Positions 1 to 12,252 of a stretch of 64,000 nucleotides of DNA are shown here, one piece after another. Source of the DNA: Chionoecetes opilio (taxonomy: Eukaryota; Arthropoda; Malacostraca; Decapoda; Majidae); the NCBI GenBank assembly GCA_016584305.1, contig JACEEZ010005970.1:632501-696500 (forward strand), in the 5' to 3' direction. Numbering within the stretch: the first letter of the stretch is position 1; each line of letters begins with the position of its first letter. The position numbers were made by a program, and so were the translations under genes. The notes beneath the pieces are model-generated. The model had not been told where the DNA came from and did not search any database. It saw nothing but the letters and a program-made list of their open reading frames with translations.

Positions 1-1508
1 AAAGAGTGTCAACATTTTAAATGAAGAGAATCTCTATATTTATCCATGTAGAGTTTTGTTTTCTTAGACATTTGTATCAATGAATTCCCGATATATTTGC
101 ACAAGAAAATTAGAGACGTATAATGCATTTCACACCTCAATTATTGTAACTGTTGGAATTATGCAATTTTAACACAGTAAAGCTAAGTGTTTTCCTGCCA
201 AGGTAGCTCTGGCTTAGGGTTCTCTGCTCTCTTGAACACTTTTCTGTCTAGAATCTAACGTATACTTCGTAAATTATTCCAATTTGGACACTATAAAGAC
301 TGCTTTCTCCAAAGTGACTGGGAAAGAGGTGGTAGAGGTATATTATTTTCATATTTCTCTCATCTTATGGACACGATGATAGCAGTCGTAATATATAAAT
401 GTCATACTCGTAATGTGGAATTAAAGTCGGCTCGTTAGTGACTCATCGCTGGCTACCTTGCGTCACGAGAACATCACGCCACGAGAACCCTCAGGCTGTT
501 GTCGTCTGCCCGAGAGGCCTCATCAACTCTCCCCTCCTTCCCCCTACCAACGCCAAACACGAAACACATTTATGTCAACATGACTTCGCTTCGACTCGTT
601 CCTCCAACATTTAAGTGAAGTGAATCAGGATTTTCGAAACCCCGTTCATAAACGTTATACTTCAATTTGTTCTTAGTCCGAAAGGGAGCTGTAAGAAACA
701 CATAAAGGGTTTAAGACGGAAAGAGGCATTTCGTACTCGCTTGAGGTGAGGGTGTCACACGAGGTGCTATACTGGAAGTCGAACAAAACTTCCCGGGACT
801 CTGATCACCTCTGTGTCCACATCGGCGTCAAACATTAGCGGCCTTGATTGCCGCTCTGACTTTCCTGTCTCGGCAGGATGCAGGCTCGTCTGTCCTGCCA
901 AGTCAGCCCAAAGTTGTTGTCATATTCTGAACAAAATATTTCTTTGTTCGTAGTTTATTTATCATTTGCTTAGCTTCTTTTTGCTTTAGGTTTGGGAATG
1001 GGTTATGCATCACAGCCAAATTTACGTTTCATGTGCAGCTAAGGCACTGGAATGATTACAAAGACCGGATGATATAACTGAACTTTATTTTGAACTGCTG
1101 AAATTTCATTAAACACAATTTTATACGATCTGATGCTTAACTTCCACCAGTGCACATAATATCAATCCACGCATGAGCCAGCAATGGTTAGAGCATCATC
1201 CCACAACAAGGTGTAACGGTATGCCATTATTATTCTTAGCTTTAAAACCCGTGTCCTCTGGGAGCTCTCGAGATGTATCAAGCGAAAGCACAGATCATCC
1301 TTCCCGAATACGGCTGAGAGGAGTCCCCCACCTGCCCATTACCTGTGTGCAGTCATTGCCGGGTGTCTGCGCTAACGGTACTTGAAGGGACAGGAGAGCT
1401 GACGTGGTGATTATGAACTGGTGTCGTGTTTTCTTCGTCTAGCATCTTATTATGCACGAATTATGCACGTCTAAAAAGCATAATAGATGTCGCGCACATG
1501 CTTGCTGA

Positions 1509-1630
<122 letters not shown>

Positions 1631-2199
1631 ACATTTGCTCACCGTCAAGGAGGGAGGGTGGGGCTAGAGGCAGCTGGCTTGGTGTTGACGGGAATCAAAT
1701 TATACGTTGGCGGAGGACCCAGCCAAGGCCGAGGCCGGCGCCCGAGGTCGCAGTCTTGGTGTTCACTGTTGCAACCTCGGCCGACCCAAAGGCCTCTCAC
1801 GCGCCCCCCAGCAAAGGTTACGCACGCCTTGTCTTCCTATTATTGTTTCCTTAAGATGTAAGATACGCCTACGTGGATACATGATACTTCTGCGTTAGTT
1901 CCTCGCAGTGCATTGAACAGGCTAAGCTTCAATGTCGTGGCTCCTTCGATATCCAGCTACGGGCCGACAACGTACGGCTCTTTGTTATTATTAGCCTCGG
2001 TTAAGGTCACGATCCGGATGTCTTAAGTGCAGTGACGTCATGTTCTCTTGGTGTCAAGCGCAGCAGGGCGACTTGAACCTCTTTTTCAGGCAGGTAGTGA
2101 CACGTGCAATTAGTAGCCCACTGACCCCTCTCCAGGTGTTGTCGAGGCGATAATGAGGTGGTAGACCTTGATGCCTTATAGGGTAGTGGTGGTGAGGCA

Positions 2200-2276
2200 A
2201 CACACACACAGACACACACACACACACACACACACACTCACCATGCACACACACATACACACACACACACACTCAC

Positions 2277-2314
<38 letters not shown>
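2200..2314. repeat. Compound (CA)n microsatellite
   Basis: CA tract in three blocks separated by two near-identical short spacers (ACTCACCATG and ACTCACCATA), so the array itself looks partly duplicated. Confidence 0.95.
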
Positions 2315-2315
<1 letters not shown>

Positions 2316-3228
2316 CATACAGAAAGAGAAATAGAGAGAGAAGGCATTTATTGAGCTATATCAATTTTCAAAAGATAACTTTATTTCATTACTACCATTA
2401 CAAATCATAGTTTTTTCTCCCCTCTTCCTTCAGTCCATTTTTACAACTAATGATTTAAACCCTTCTCAGACGCTGCCCATCATTAGAATATAAAAAGGTA
2501 AACAAAAATCCATATCAAAGCTCTAATGCAACAAAAAGCTCCTGATATTTTTTGCAGTAATTGGAAAATCAAGTAACCTGGTATATTTTCTGGCACATCT
2601 TTTCCTTCCACTCTCCACTGGCCCTCTAACCGTATGGGGAAAAGAAATCAGTGTGTGAGCTGGACACGCCACACGAGCCATGGGAAAACCTTGGGCCATA
2701 AAACAGAAGAGAACAGAGCAGGGTTAGTTCGGGGACTGGGGTTAAAAGGGTGGGCAGCCGCGGCAAAGGGGTGAACCTAGAGTTTGACCCCATAGTACCA
2801 CAACACTGATTTTGCCCTTGTTATGTCCCCTCACACCTCCCTCCATCCCTCCCAGCTACCTAACTCCTGTTGCCTCCCCACCACCACCACTAACACCACT
2901 ACCACTACTACCCGTTCCCTTCCCTCCTTCCGTCTCCTTTTTTCCTTCCCTTTCCCCCTTCCTCTTTTTATCATGTTTCTTTTCCCTGACTTCCTTTTAT
3001 CTTTGTTGTTTTCCCTCTCTCTCTCTCCCTCTCCTCTTTTACCTTTGTTTTACTCGCTACCCTTTTATTTATCTCCTTCATCACATCTTCCCATATCTTT
3101 GTCTTCTTTCATTTGGTAACTGAGTTTTTCTTTTGTAGCATCGTTTTTCACGTCATTTTTTGCTTAGTTGCTTTCTTTAATCTTTAGATGAGATACGGAT
3201 ATATGTGAACTGTGACGGTGATCTTTAC

Positions 3229-3265
3229 GTGTGTGTGTATGTATGTAGGTGTGTGTGTGTGTGTG
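3229..3265. repeat. (GT)n microsatellite with GTAT interruptions
   Basis: Short GT tract broken by TATGTATGTAG. Confidence 0.85.
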
Positions 3266-4007
3266 CTTACATGTGCGTGGTGTGAAAGCAGCTAGGAGAC
3301 GACGCGTACAGAGTGTGTAGTCGTGCACAAAGCCCGTCAGTTTCGACCTAGAGTAGAGCACGTGAAGTCAAACGCGTGTAGGGTTAGTACGTAGACGTGC
3401 TTTGAGCTAGACAACTCGACGCTGGCAGGAGATGCGTTGACGAAAGGAACCATCAGAGCGGCCTGATGTATGTCCACTCGAAGCACACTGACGACAGCTG
3501 ACGTGCACCTCCCTATCCCTTTCCCTCCTTCCCTTCCTTCCATCCTTCCTTCTCGTCTGTCAGCGCCTGCCGCACAACATATCGTTTTCTCCTTCCGTTA
3601 AGAAACACAATGCAGAGTTACCGGACGGTGGGCAAGGGTTGTGTGGGCCTATGCTGCCCCAGGCCTACCCAAGGACAGGGGAGGCTGTGTAGTACCAGGG
3701 AGAGGAATGGGGTATAGATAATAGAAGAAAAGGGTACGGGAGTGGTGGCTTTAGTTAGATGGCAGAAGACTAATGCTTGTTTGTACAGACATTATAGTTT
3801 GTATGTATGTATGTGTATGTATGTACGAGTGTGTATGTGCGAAGAGGAGAAAGATACAAAATTAGAGAGAGAAAGAGTTAGAGAGAGAGATATGCGAAGC
3901 CAGTAGGCAAGAAGTATAGAAGTCTTAAAGTTTATTGCCTGGTAAACGATTATTTTCCCTCAGGCAAATCATGTTGACATCATTTATTGGGCTTCTTACT
4001 TCGCACT

Positions 4008-4009
<2 letters not shown>

Positions 4010-4106
<97 letters not shown>

Positions 4107-4110
4107 TACA

Positions 4111-4163
<53 letters not shown>
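4010..4163. repeat. (CA)n microsatellite
   Basis: Long CA tract of about 77 units with a CATACATA and a second CATA interruption near 4101-4120. Confidence 0.97.
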
Positions 4164-4165
<2 letters not shown>

Positions 4166-4314
4166 CGCGAAATTTATGAATCCATCGGCAGAACAGAAAC
4201 TCGGTACATTTCGTGTCTTGGAATGACGTGAGGGATGGACTGGCCCTCCCGCTCACTGGCCGTAAAAGAATGTCTCCCCACAAGATTTTCCCTCGAGCCA
4301 TCACGCCCCTAGCG

Positions 4315-4320
<6 letters not shown>

Positions 4321-4399
<79 letters not shown>

Positions 4400-4414
4400 A
4401 AGAAAGAGAGAGAG
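4321..4414. repeat. (AG)n microsatellite
   Basis: AG tract that degenerates at its 3' end into AAAG repeats (about 4394-4407). Confidence 0.96.
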
Positions 4415-5502
4415 TAGAGGCTTAGTCCACAACCCTTTGGAAGAGTTTAAAGCCTCAGCGGTCGTCGTGTCGGGGGCGTGGTGGCTAGTGTCCCGCCGCC
4501 GCCCTGCACCTGTCATGGAACTCACCTACCTCTATCTTTCTCAACCATTATAACATAGCAATCAATTACTAACTTCTCCTCATGTCGGTGTCATCCGTGT
4601 CTGTCTGTGGCTTCTTCAACCTTGCCTTCTATCTCTACCTCAGCAACTCAGACATTTTTTTCTGTATTTTATTTCATCATCGTGTCCATTACATTCCTTT
4701 CCGTGCGTCCTTGATGTGACATTTCGAATTTCTCTTGAATGCCTGTCTTCACAATGCTTCTAGGCAAGGTAGCTACTCTTAAGGGAGTTTATAACCTGCT
4801 ATTAGAGTGAGCCTCCCCCTTACACCCCCTTTCCCCTTCTATTAACCCCCTCCATCCCCTTCTACCCTCGTCTTAGAATGTTGGATATCATGATCAACAT
4901 AATAATCCGTTTGAGCAGCGTCCACACTAATGTATTCAAGTAACGACAAATCAATTACATTCATTGAACGGTATCTTATCGACGCAGACTCACTATCGAT
5001 AATGTTACAGTGCTGATTTAATTGATAGCAAAAAATATTATTCTGTCTTTCTTTCTAGCTAGTTGAATGCAGTTTACAATCACTTGGTATTAATTGGATA
5101 GTCTCAGGACGTCACGATTTATCTTAAGTTATTGTCTTAGTTGCATGTCTTGTCTTAGAATCAAACTTGACTGACTAGGAGAAGCAGGGTCGGTCAGTCT
5201 ATATGTACAGTTAACTATGAAACCCCTCCACAATTACACATCTGTCTTCGTTACCCTCAAATGTTTCTGTGCCATTGCAAGTAATAATCAGAGCTAAGTT
5301 ATGATGCTGATTATATTGGTGGTTGTACGTAGGAAGTAGGTGGGAGAGAGAGAGAGACTGAGGAAGGGAGGGAGGGACGGATAGGGGGGAGTGGGGGGCA
5401 AGCGAGGGCGTCCTTCACAACTGGAGCTGTTTAAAGGGCGCTTGGGTTCAGGGTCTGTCTGTCTTGGTGTTGGGTCTGCAGCGTAAGTGTTACACCCTTC
5501 CT

Positions 5503-5503
<1 letters not shown>

Positions 5504-5601
<98 letters not shown>

Positions 5602-5609
5602 ATACACAC
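5504..5609. repeat. (CA)n microsatellite
   Basis: CA tract with one single-base phase break near 5553 (a missing C) and CATA units at the 3' end. Confidence 0.96.
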
Positions 5610-6426
5610 TTGTTTTTCTTCTTCTCTCTCTCATATCTGTTATTTTTTCTACCTCTCTCACACAGTCTTAGAAGGTAGGGCTCATTACGTATCGAGGCTC
5701 CTGAGGCTAAGACGGGAGACCATCCATCAGAATCAGTGACATAGGGGCCTCGGGGATACCTTGGCGAGCTATAGAGTGCGTGGGATGAGAGAGAGACAGA
5801 GACAGAAGGGGGAGAGATAGAGAACCTGTGGATAACTTACATTTCCGCCCTTTCATTTTCCTCTCTGTCGACGGACGTTTTCATCTGTCAACCCTTTTTT
5901 TTATCCCTCATCCCACTTGCTCTTCGCTGCAACCCAAGAACCCTTCCTTCCCTTCCCCCAACTACTACTCACTGTCAAATCCCATCAAGAGGTCGCTGTA
6001 CATAAAGTCATAGCCGTATATTCTTCCTTACGAAATAATTTATTTGCTAAAAGCAGCACTGAAAAATTGGGTCAGATTTTGGGCGTGAGAGAATGAGAAG
6101 AATTCAGGTTATTACAGGAAAAATGCCTGAAAGAAGTAGTGATTAGAGTTTTTTTTCGTGTGTGAGTACGTGTGTGCGTGTGTTAGTATATGTCTATGCG
6201 CGCGCATGGCTGGATGAGTGACGTTGGGTAATCCTTTATATGGGCTGTTGGCATTTGTAGAGTGATAGCTTTTGAAGGGGGAAGGGAGGCTTGGCAGATC
6301 TGAGCCAGGTAGCAGAAAGGAAGAGGGAGAGGAGGAGGAGAAGGAGGTCTTAGGATGGATGGATTAGGGAGGCGAAGGCTCTTCTACCTTCCTTTCGGTC
6401 GCCTACCTATCAAAACCTTTACATTC

Positions 6427-6474
6427 TCCTCCTCCTCCTCCTCCTCCTCCTCCTCCTCCTCCTCTTCCTCCTCC
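6427..6474. repeat. (TCC)n trinucleotide repeat
   Basis: About 16 TCC units with one TTC variant near the 3' end. The Ser-rich open frame over it is not supported as coding. Confidence 0.93.
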
Positions 6475-8887
6475 CTTTCTTGCAGAGATTTACTGGGATA
6501 CTGCTCAACACGTTCCTACTTTATGGATCCTCGAGAGAATGACGTGTGTTCTGCCAGTGTATCTTTGTATTTTAGGAGCCAAGTTATTTATCCGTGAAGA
6601 AATATGAGAAGTTTAATCAGGTGTTGTTCAATTTCGTATCATCTAATATAATCAAGTAGTAGTTTTTCGCTCTCTTTTTGTCTTGATTGGGAAGCAGCCA
6701 CGCCTTGCATTTACCATCCACTGGGTGAACTATGATGTGGAAGGCAGAGGCGGACAAGCGTGAACCATATATAACACCGTCATTATAGTTGTCACTTTTT
6801 TGTCATGGGTATTATTACGACGATCAAGCTGGCATTAACGTCCTTCCTCTCATCCTACCCCCATCATAACCCCCCCTAATCCCGCATACTCTATCCCCCG
6901 CCCACCCATCCACCCACCCACCCACCCATCCATCCACGCCCTTTCACCCCTCTCTGCCACCCACCCTCCGCCCACCACCTCCGTGACTCACTCAGGAAGT
7001 CGTGAACGCCAACCAAAAACACAACAAGTCTCTTTCATTCCCTTCTCTCCCTCTTACCTCTTCCCTACTCCCTCCTACCTCCCACCAAGGACCTCTACAA
7101 TAGAATAGAGCACAGCATTGCATGGAGTCATTACGCTGCCGGGTCGTGTGTCCTTCTGTGGTTAAAATGACATCAGATCTCTGCCAAGTGCCGCGACACC
7201 CTGAATTAAGGCTCACCGGAGCATAAATTGGCCCTCAAACAAGACCCTAATTTCTCGTGGAGAGATTTGCGATTACGACCCTTAATTACTGTGCTCTCCT
7301 GGCCCTCTCCCCCTATGCGCATTAACGCTGAATTACACTGCCAGACTGCGCTACACTAACCCTCTCTGATCCCTGCGTGTAATAATAACGATTCATGCCT
7401 TGGGATTTTGACCTTTCCGGAAGCTGTCCATAGAGGTGAGGTTCGATAATTTGCCTCATTGTTTGATTGAGTTTGTCTGTTTTTTAGTTATCCTTTTCTT
7501 GGGTAATACAGCAAGTGTTGTGGGTCGTCGTACACCCTCACCCCCTCCTCACCCCGCCACGACCTGACCGGGTTGTGTGTGTTTTTTAACCGTGTAGTTG
7601 CTCCTCTCAGGTTGTCTCTCAGGGTTATCAGTCATTCTCATCGTTATGGCTCTTATCATATTAATTTGGGTGGGTCGACGTGCTCATTGAACGTGATTCA
7701 GGTGCAAGATGTCTTCCTGTAGTCTTCTTAACTGCCAGTAATTCACATGGTTTGCCCTCTAAGTGCCTTGTTAGGGCATTGTAATACCTAAACGCTGCAC
7801 GAACTAGGCTGGTTCTTGAATCTTCACCGTGGCATCATGAAAGTGGTGGCTGGGAAGGCAGTTTGAGGTCTCGTAGCGATGTGCAGACTGACGCTAAAGC
7901 CACGCCCTGGAGGAAAGCTTAACAAGAAAGTATTAGTGCATGTAATGTCTTGGTTTCTCGTAAATAACATGTCATACTTCAAGAATACGGTTATTTTTCT
8001 TGTTCGTGTTCAGATCTATATTTTGCATAGTTATTGACGATACAGTTATTAGTTTGGAAGAACATGTGCTGCAACTAGTTATACTGAAGAATTTGGTACG
8101 GCGCAAACGGTAATAGCACACGACAAACTAATAAACGAGTATATTTCGCTGAACTATGAGGGATTGACCGCTAATTAATGACTCCTGGGTATGGAAATTG
8201 ACTAAAGGTACGAGATAATAAATAAACAACAGCAGCAGACGTGAGGGATTAATCTGATAACTCAAGAAACAAACAAATGACCTAGTTACTTCCGCCTTAC
8301 TTCACCCTGAATGATGTTCGGGGATTTTCTTCTGTTTTTTTCTTCAAAGTTTTATATTACTGCTTGCATTCCCTCGAGCCTGAAATACCTGTGAAGCTTG
8401 GACCCGAGTCTTCTTTCACCGGCGAAGGCAAGCAAGATTAGATTGCAGTCGCTCTCACTGCCGAGAGAGGACTGGTGAAAAATGAGACGCGACTGACCTG
8501 TGTAAACCTGGTCACCAACGAAGTAATAAAAATATATACATATTTAAAAAGAAAAAAATCCATCTATATTGCTTGCATGCGTTCAGGGGACGTAAAGGAG
8601 GAAACAACACGTACTAAAGTAAAATTGTATTATTGGATCACACAGAAAAACGAGCTAAAAAAATTGGAATTGGTTGAAAAAGGAAATACCGGGTGAAAAA
8701 ACTATTTGACTCGCATTGTACGGCTGTTGTGTCCGAGTCGCTTCGGTGACAGAAACCAGAGCTGGTGTGAGTCGCCTGGCCGCTGCTTCCCCTCCCAGCG
8801 GCGCCACCTGTTGCTCCATTGCCTGTCGCCGCCCGCCCCCGCCACACGCAAAAAAGTGAGAGAAAAAATAGAAAGAGGGGTTAGGGG

Positions 8888-8890
<3 letters not shown>

Positions 8891-8954
<64 letters not shown>
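8891..8954. repeat. (GA)n microsatellite
   Basis: Uninterrupted GA tract of 32 units. Confidence 0.97.
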
Positions 8955-8956
<2 letters not shown>

Positions 8957-9746
8957 TTCCCCAGTACCATTGGCTTGGCCGCAAGTGAACATGTGGGCTA
9001 TTTTCGATCATATCCCGCAAAAAGGCTGAATCATCTCTGGAGGCAAAAAGAGGTAAAAATTGAAAGGTGAATTTCACACCCGACTTCTCCAGTGAGCTGA
9101 GAAGAATCAAGTCTTTCCCTCGCCTCTCCTCCTCTCCTCCTCTCCCTCCTTCAGGCCTCAGCTCTTCTTTCTCGCTCCTCATCCGTGATCCTCATTCATG
9201 TGGTATTTTTTTTATCAGTCTCTTTATTTGCGTTGACACCCAGCCACCCACCCTAACCCCTCTTCTGCACGTAAACACCCTCCACCTCCCTCTATTGCGG
9301 CTTTTCATTGTATTCTCTTTTATATCCTTTATTTTCGCGGCAATTTTTCTCGTGGCCTCCCTCTTGTCTCCTCTCCCTTGTCTCCTTTCTATTCTTTCTC
9401 ACCCTCTGTCGTTAGTCACGCTTTCCCCCGAGACAGAGACACCGGCAGCATCTTTCCACCTCATTCATCGACATGTTTCTTATTAGCTTGGGGTCAACAC
9501 TCCTCCGAGGCGGCGAGTTATGTACTTATATTATTGCGTCTGCCGGATGAAGCGCTAACTATTTCCTGGCCAGCTCTTTGTCCAACGCACATCACAATTT
9601 ACTTTGTTATACACTCTTTGTGTTGCGTTGATTTCCTTAGAAGTTTATAACATATCAAACCTTTATTACTTGTGAATGATATTTCTGTATTATTTCTTTA
9701 GAATTGCTCACTTGCTATATCTTGCCTAACAAAACGTGAAGTATTA

Positions 9747-9780
9747 TATAAAAAGGGAGAGCTTATGCAGCCTCTTCATC
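9747..9780 (+). promoter_or_regulatory. Candidate TATA core promoter just upstream of exon A
   Basis: TATAAA at 9747-9752, followed by AAGGG, lies 31 bases before the A of a TCATCG initiator-like hexamer (A at 9778). The first Met codon of exon A, at 9849, is downstream of this point, so a transcript starting here could begin translation inside exon A. Against it: TATA-like strings are common in AT-rich DNA, the initiator matches arthropod TCAKTY at only four of six positions, and a good splice acceptor exists between this site and the exon. Confidence 0.2.
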
Positions 9781-9825
9781 GTTCTGTATCGCATGTATTA
9801 ATTTCCTCCTTCCATCCGTCACTAG

Positions 9826-9933
9826 CATTGCCAAGTCCAAGACGACCTATGCGTGAAAGCGACAAAGAAGATCTTGTCGAAGGATGGACGCGACGAGCCC
9901 TGCCTTATGGACTTGATTGGCAGCCTCCTGAAG
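9826..9933 (+). CDS. rn: rotund/squeeze-family zinc-finger protein, exon A (N-terminal part, partial)
   Basis: Short coding exon upstream of the zinc-finger exons, encoding part of the region before the fingers. It contributes 35 whole codons (first LPSPRRPMRESD, last LDWQPPE) and one extra G. A textbook acceptor precedes it: TATTAAT branch-like site at about 9797-9802, a pyrimidine run and TAG at 9823-9825. The donor GTGTGTG begins at 9934. The extra G plus the first two bases of exon B (GT) makes a Gly codon, so both exons stay open across the join. Both ends are phase 1, so skipping the exon would keep the frame. No domain is recognised; the Trp-, Pro- and charge-rich sequence looks like a conserved motif, but I could not compare it. 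An overlapping frame (KATKKILSKDGRDE...) is also open, but joined to exon B it hits a stop after five codons. Inference: internal exon, or a first exon starting at Met 9849. Confidence 0.65.
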
Positions 9934-10040
9934 GTGTGTGTCGTTGTGTGTGTGGGTGTTAAGGTGTTGGGTGTTGGTGTTGGTGTTAAGGTGTTGGGTG
10001 TTTCGGTTTGGTGTTGGTTTGGGTGTATGTCGTATATGTG
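9934..10040 (+). promoter_or_regulatory. GU-rich segment directly after exon A donor
   Basis: The first 100 or so intron bases are almost entirely G and T, built from repeated GTGTTGG and GTTAAGGTGTTGGG units. In RNA this is a UG-rich tract of the sort bound by CELF/Bruno-type and TDP-43-type splicing regulators (family knowledge). A regulatory role here is inference from position. Confidence 0.4.
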
Positions 10041-10049
10041 TGCTTTTTT

Positions 10050-10363
<314 letters not shown>

Positions 10364-10510
10364 TATCATGGCCGCTACACTCCAGGTCACCAGAAAACCG
10401 CAGATTTACGGTTCAGAAGCTGGCTCTGTCACACACGACCTGGCTTGCGGGCGCAGAGGTGTGGTCTGATCTGATCTCTCCTACTTATTCGTCCTCCACT
10501 TAATTTGCTT

Positions 10511-10533
10511 CACACACACGCACACACACGCAG

Positions 10534-10574
<41 letters not shown>

Positions 10575-10623
10575 ACACACACACACACACACACACGCAC
10601 ACACACACACACACCTACACACA
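10511..10623. repeat. (CA)n microsatellite
   Basis: CA tract with several CACG units at the 5' end and one ACCAC phase break. Confidence 0.95.
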
Positions 10624-10987
10624 GTTTTCTCTCATAATCATAAACATATCAAAAGGCTATAGCATTATGTTTCCTATGCACATTTATTTATTTATTTTTC
10701 AATCTAAGCTCTAAATTATTTCCGCCTTAATTGCTTCACTATATCTCCATTGGTAACCTTTAAACCCCGGGAGAGCAAGAGAGACACGGGAGGGGACAAA
10801 GAGGAAGGAAGGAAGGAGAAAGTGCGGGAAAGGATACATCTATGTCGCCCTAATCAGCCTGACGGAGTGTAAGTTTTATGGAGACGAGTCCCTTAAGGAG
10901 CTGTGAGAGGCTTGTTGGCGCAGACCCGAACTTTGTTGAAGACTGTCTACATATCAGAGTAGAATGATAATGAGGTTCCAATTCGAG

Positions 10988-10990
<3 letters not shown>

Positions 10991-11045
<55 letters not shown>
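10991..11045. repeat. (AG)n microsatellite
   Basis: Pure AG tract of about 27 units. Confidence 0.97.
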
Positions 11046-11048
<3 letters not shown>

Positions 11049-11243
11049 TTTCTAAATTCTAAAGAAAAAAAGTGTACCCAACTTATTTCGTGCAGCTGAT
11101 GCAGCTGTAATTGATTAAAATCAGGGGCAATCATCCCATTTTCAGCCTCAAGGTGTTTTCACCGAGAATTCTTCGCATTAGTTACCCTTATCATGGGTTG
11201 TTATAAATATACCATGAATTTACATATAATAATGTAGTATACA

Positions 11244-11246
<3 letters not shown>

Positions 11247-11305
<59 letters not shown>

Positions 11306-11316
11306 AGAGAGAGAGA
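11247..11316. repeat. (GA)n microsatellite
   Basis: GA tract with one GCCAGA interruption near 11303. Confidence 0.96.
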
Positions 11317-11450
11317 AGGCTAGGTGTTATCGGTAACAAGAGTTTAATGTTGGCGATTTTTTTCTTCTCCTTGCACCTTCTCGCCTCCCGTTTTCTTCTT
11401 TCAACTTTTCTTGTTAGTCTCCAGCCTTCCCTGTTAACCTTTCACCTGAC

Positions 11451-11452
<2 letters not shown>

Positions 11453-11508
<56 letters not shown>
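11453..11508. repeat. (AG)n microsatellite
   Basis: Pure AG tract of 28 units, the third GA-type tract within 520 bases. Confidence 0.97.
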
Positions 11509-11509
<1 letters not shown>

Positions 11510-12125
11510 ACGGATACACCAAGTGGAGATCTACTAAAATCAGGAATCCAGCCCCATCCGGAGTCCCATGTAAGACGCTCACTACCACGAGAATCTCAAT
11601 GAATTTCATCGTCGAATCATGAACATTTGTAAACCCAAAGAGCATTTCAATATTTCTCTTAGCTTTTATGCCTAGATACCTTCCATTCTTACATTTGTGG
11701 GACGTTGTTTTCACTGGAGAGGTTGTGGTAGTTGTGGTGGTTGTGGTATCGAGCCGTAAGAAAAGGTTGGCTCTGACGTGGTTCACAGCGTCGGTAAACT
11801 CTTGGTCGTTGTGTGAACCATAATGTGACGCCGGTAACGGGGCGGAGATCTTGATGGCCTGGAAATGGTGACGTTGTGGTGTGTGTGTATAGCGAGTCAG
11901 AAGGGTTGGAGGCAGTCTGTGGTGAGGGAGATGACGAGTGAAAAGTGTGGTGGTGATATGGTGGAAATATGTGAGGGCTTCGGTTACTGCCTGTGCCCAA
12001 TGGTTGAATGAAGCATATTACTTTTATTACGATGATGGTGTAAGGGAAGAGGCTTACGAAAGAGGTAAAGAAAACGTATTTACATCTCTAAATAAGGTAA
12101 ACCCATTATTCTTTTGGGAAAAAAA

Positions 12126-12252
<127 letters not shown>

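Noticed and set aside
9853..9933. Alternative frame over exon A (KATKKILSKDGRDE... SLLK)
   Set aside because: Its phase at the donor does not match exon B; joined, it reads five codons and a stop.
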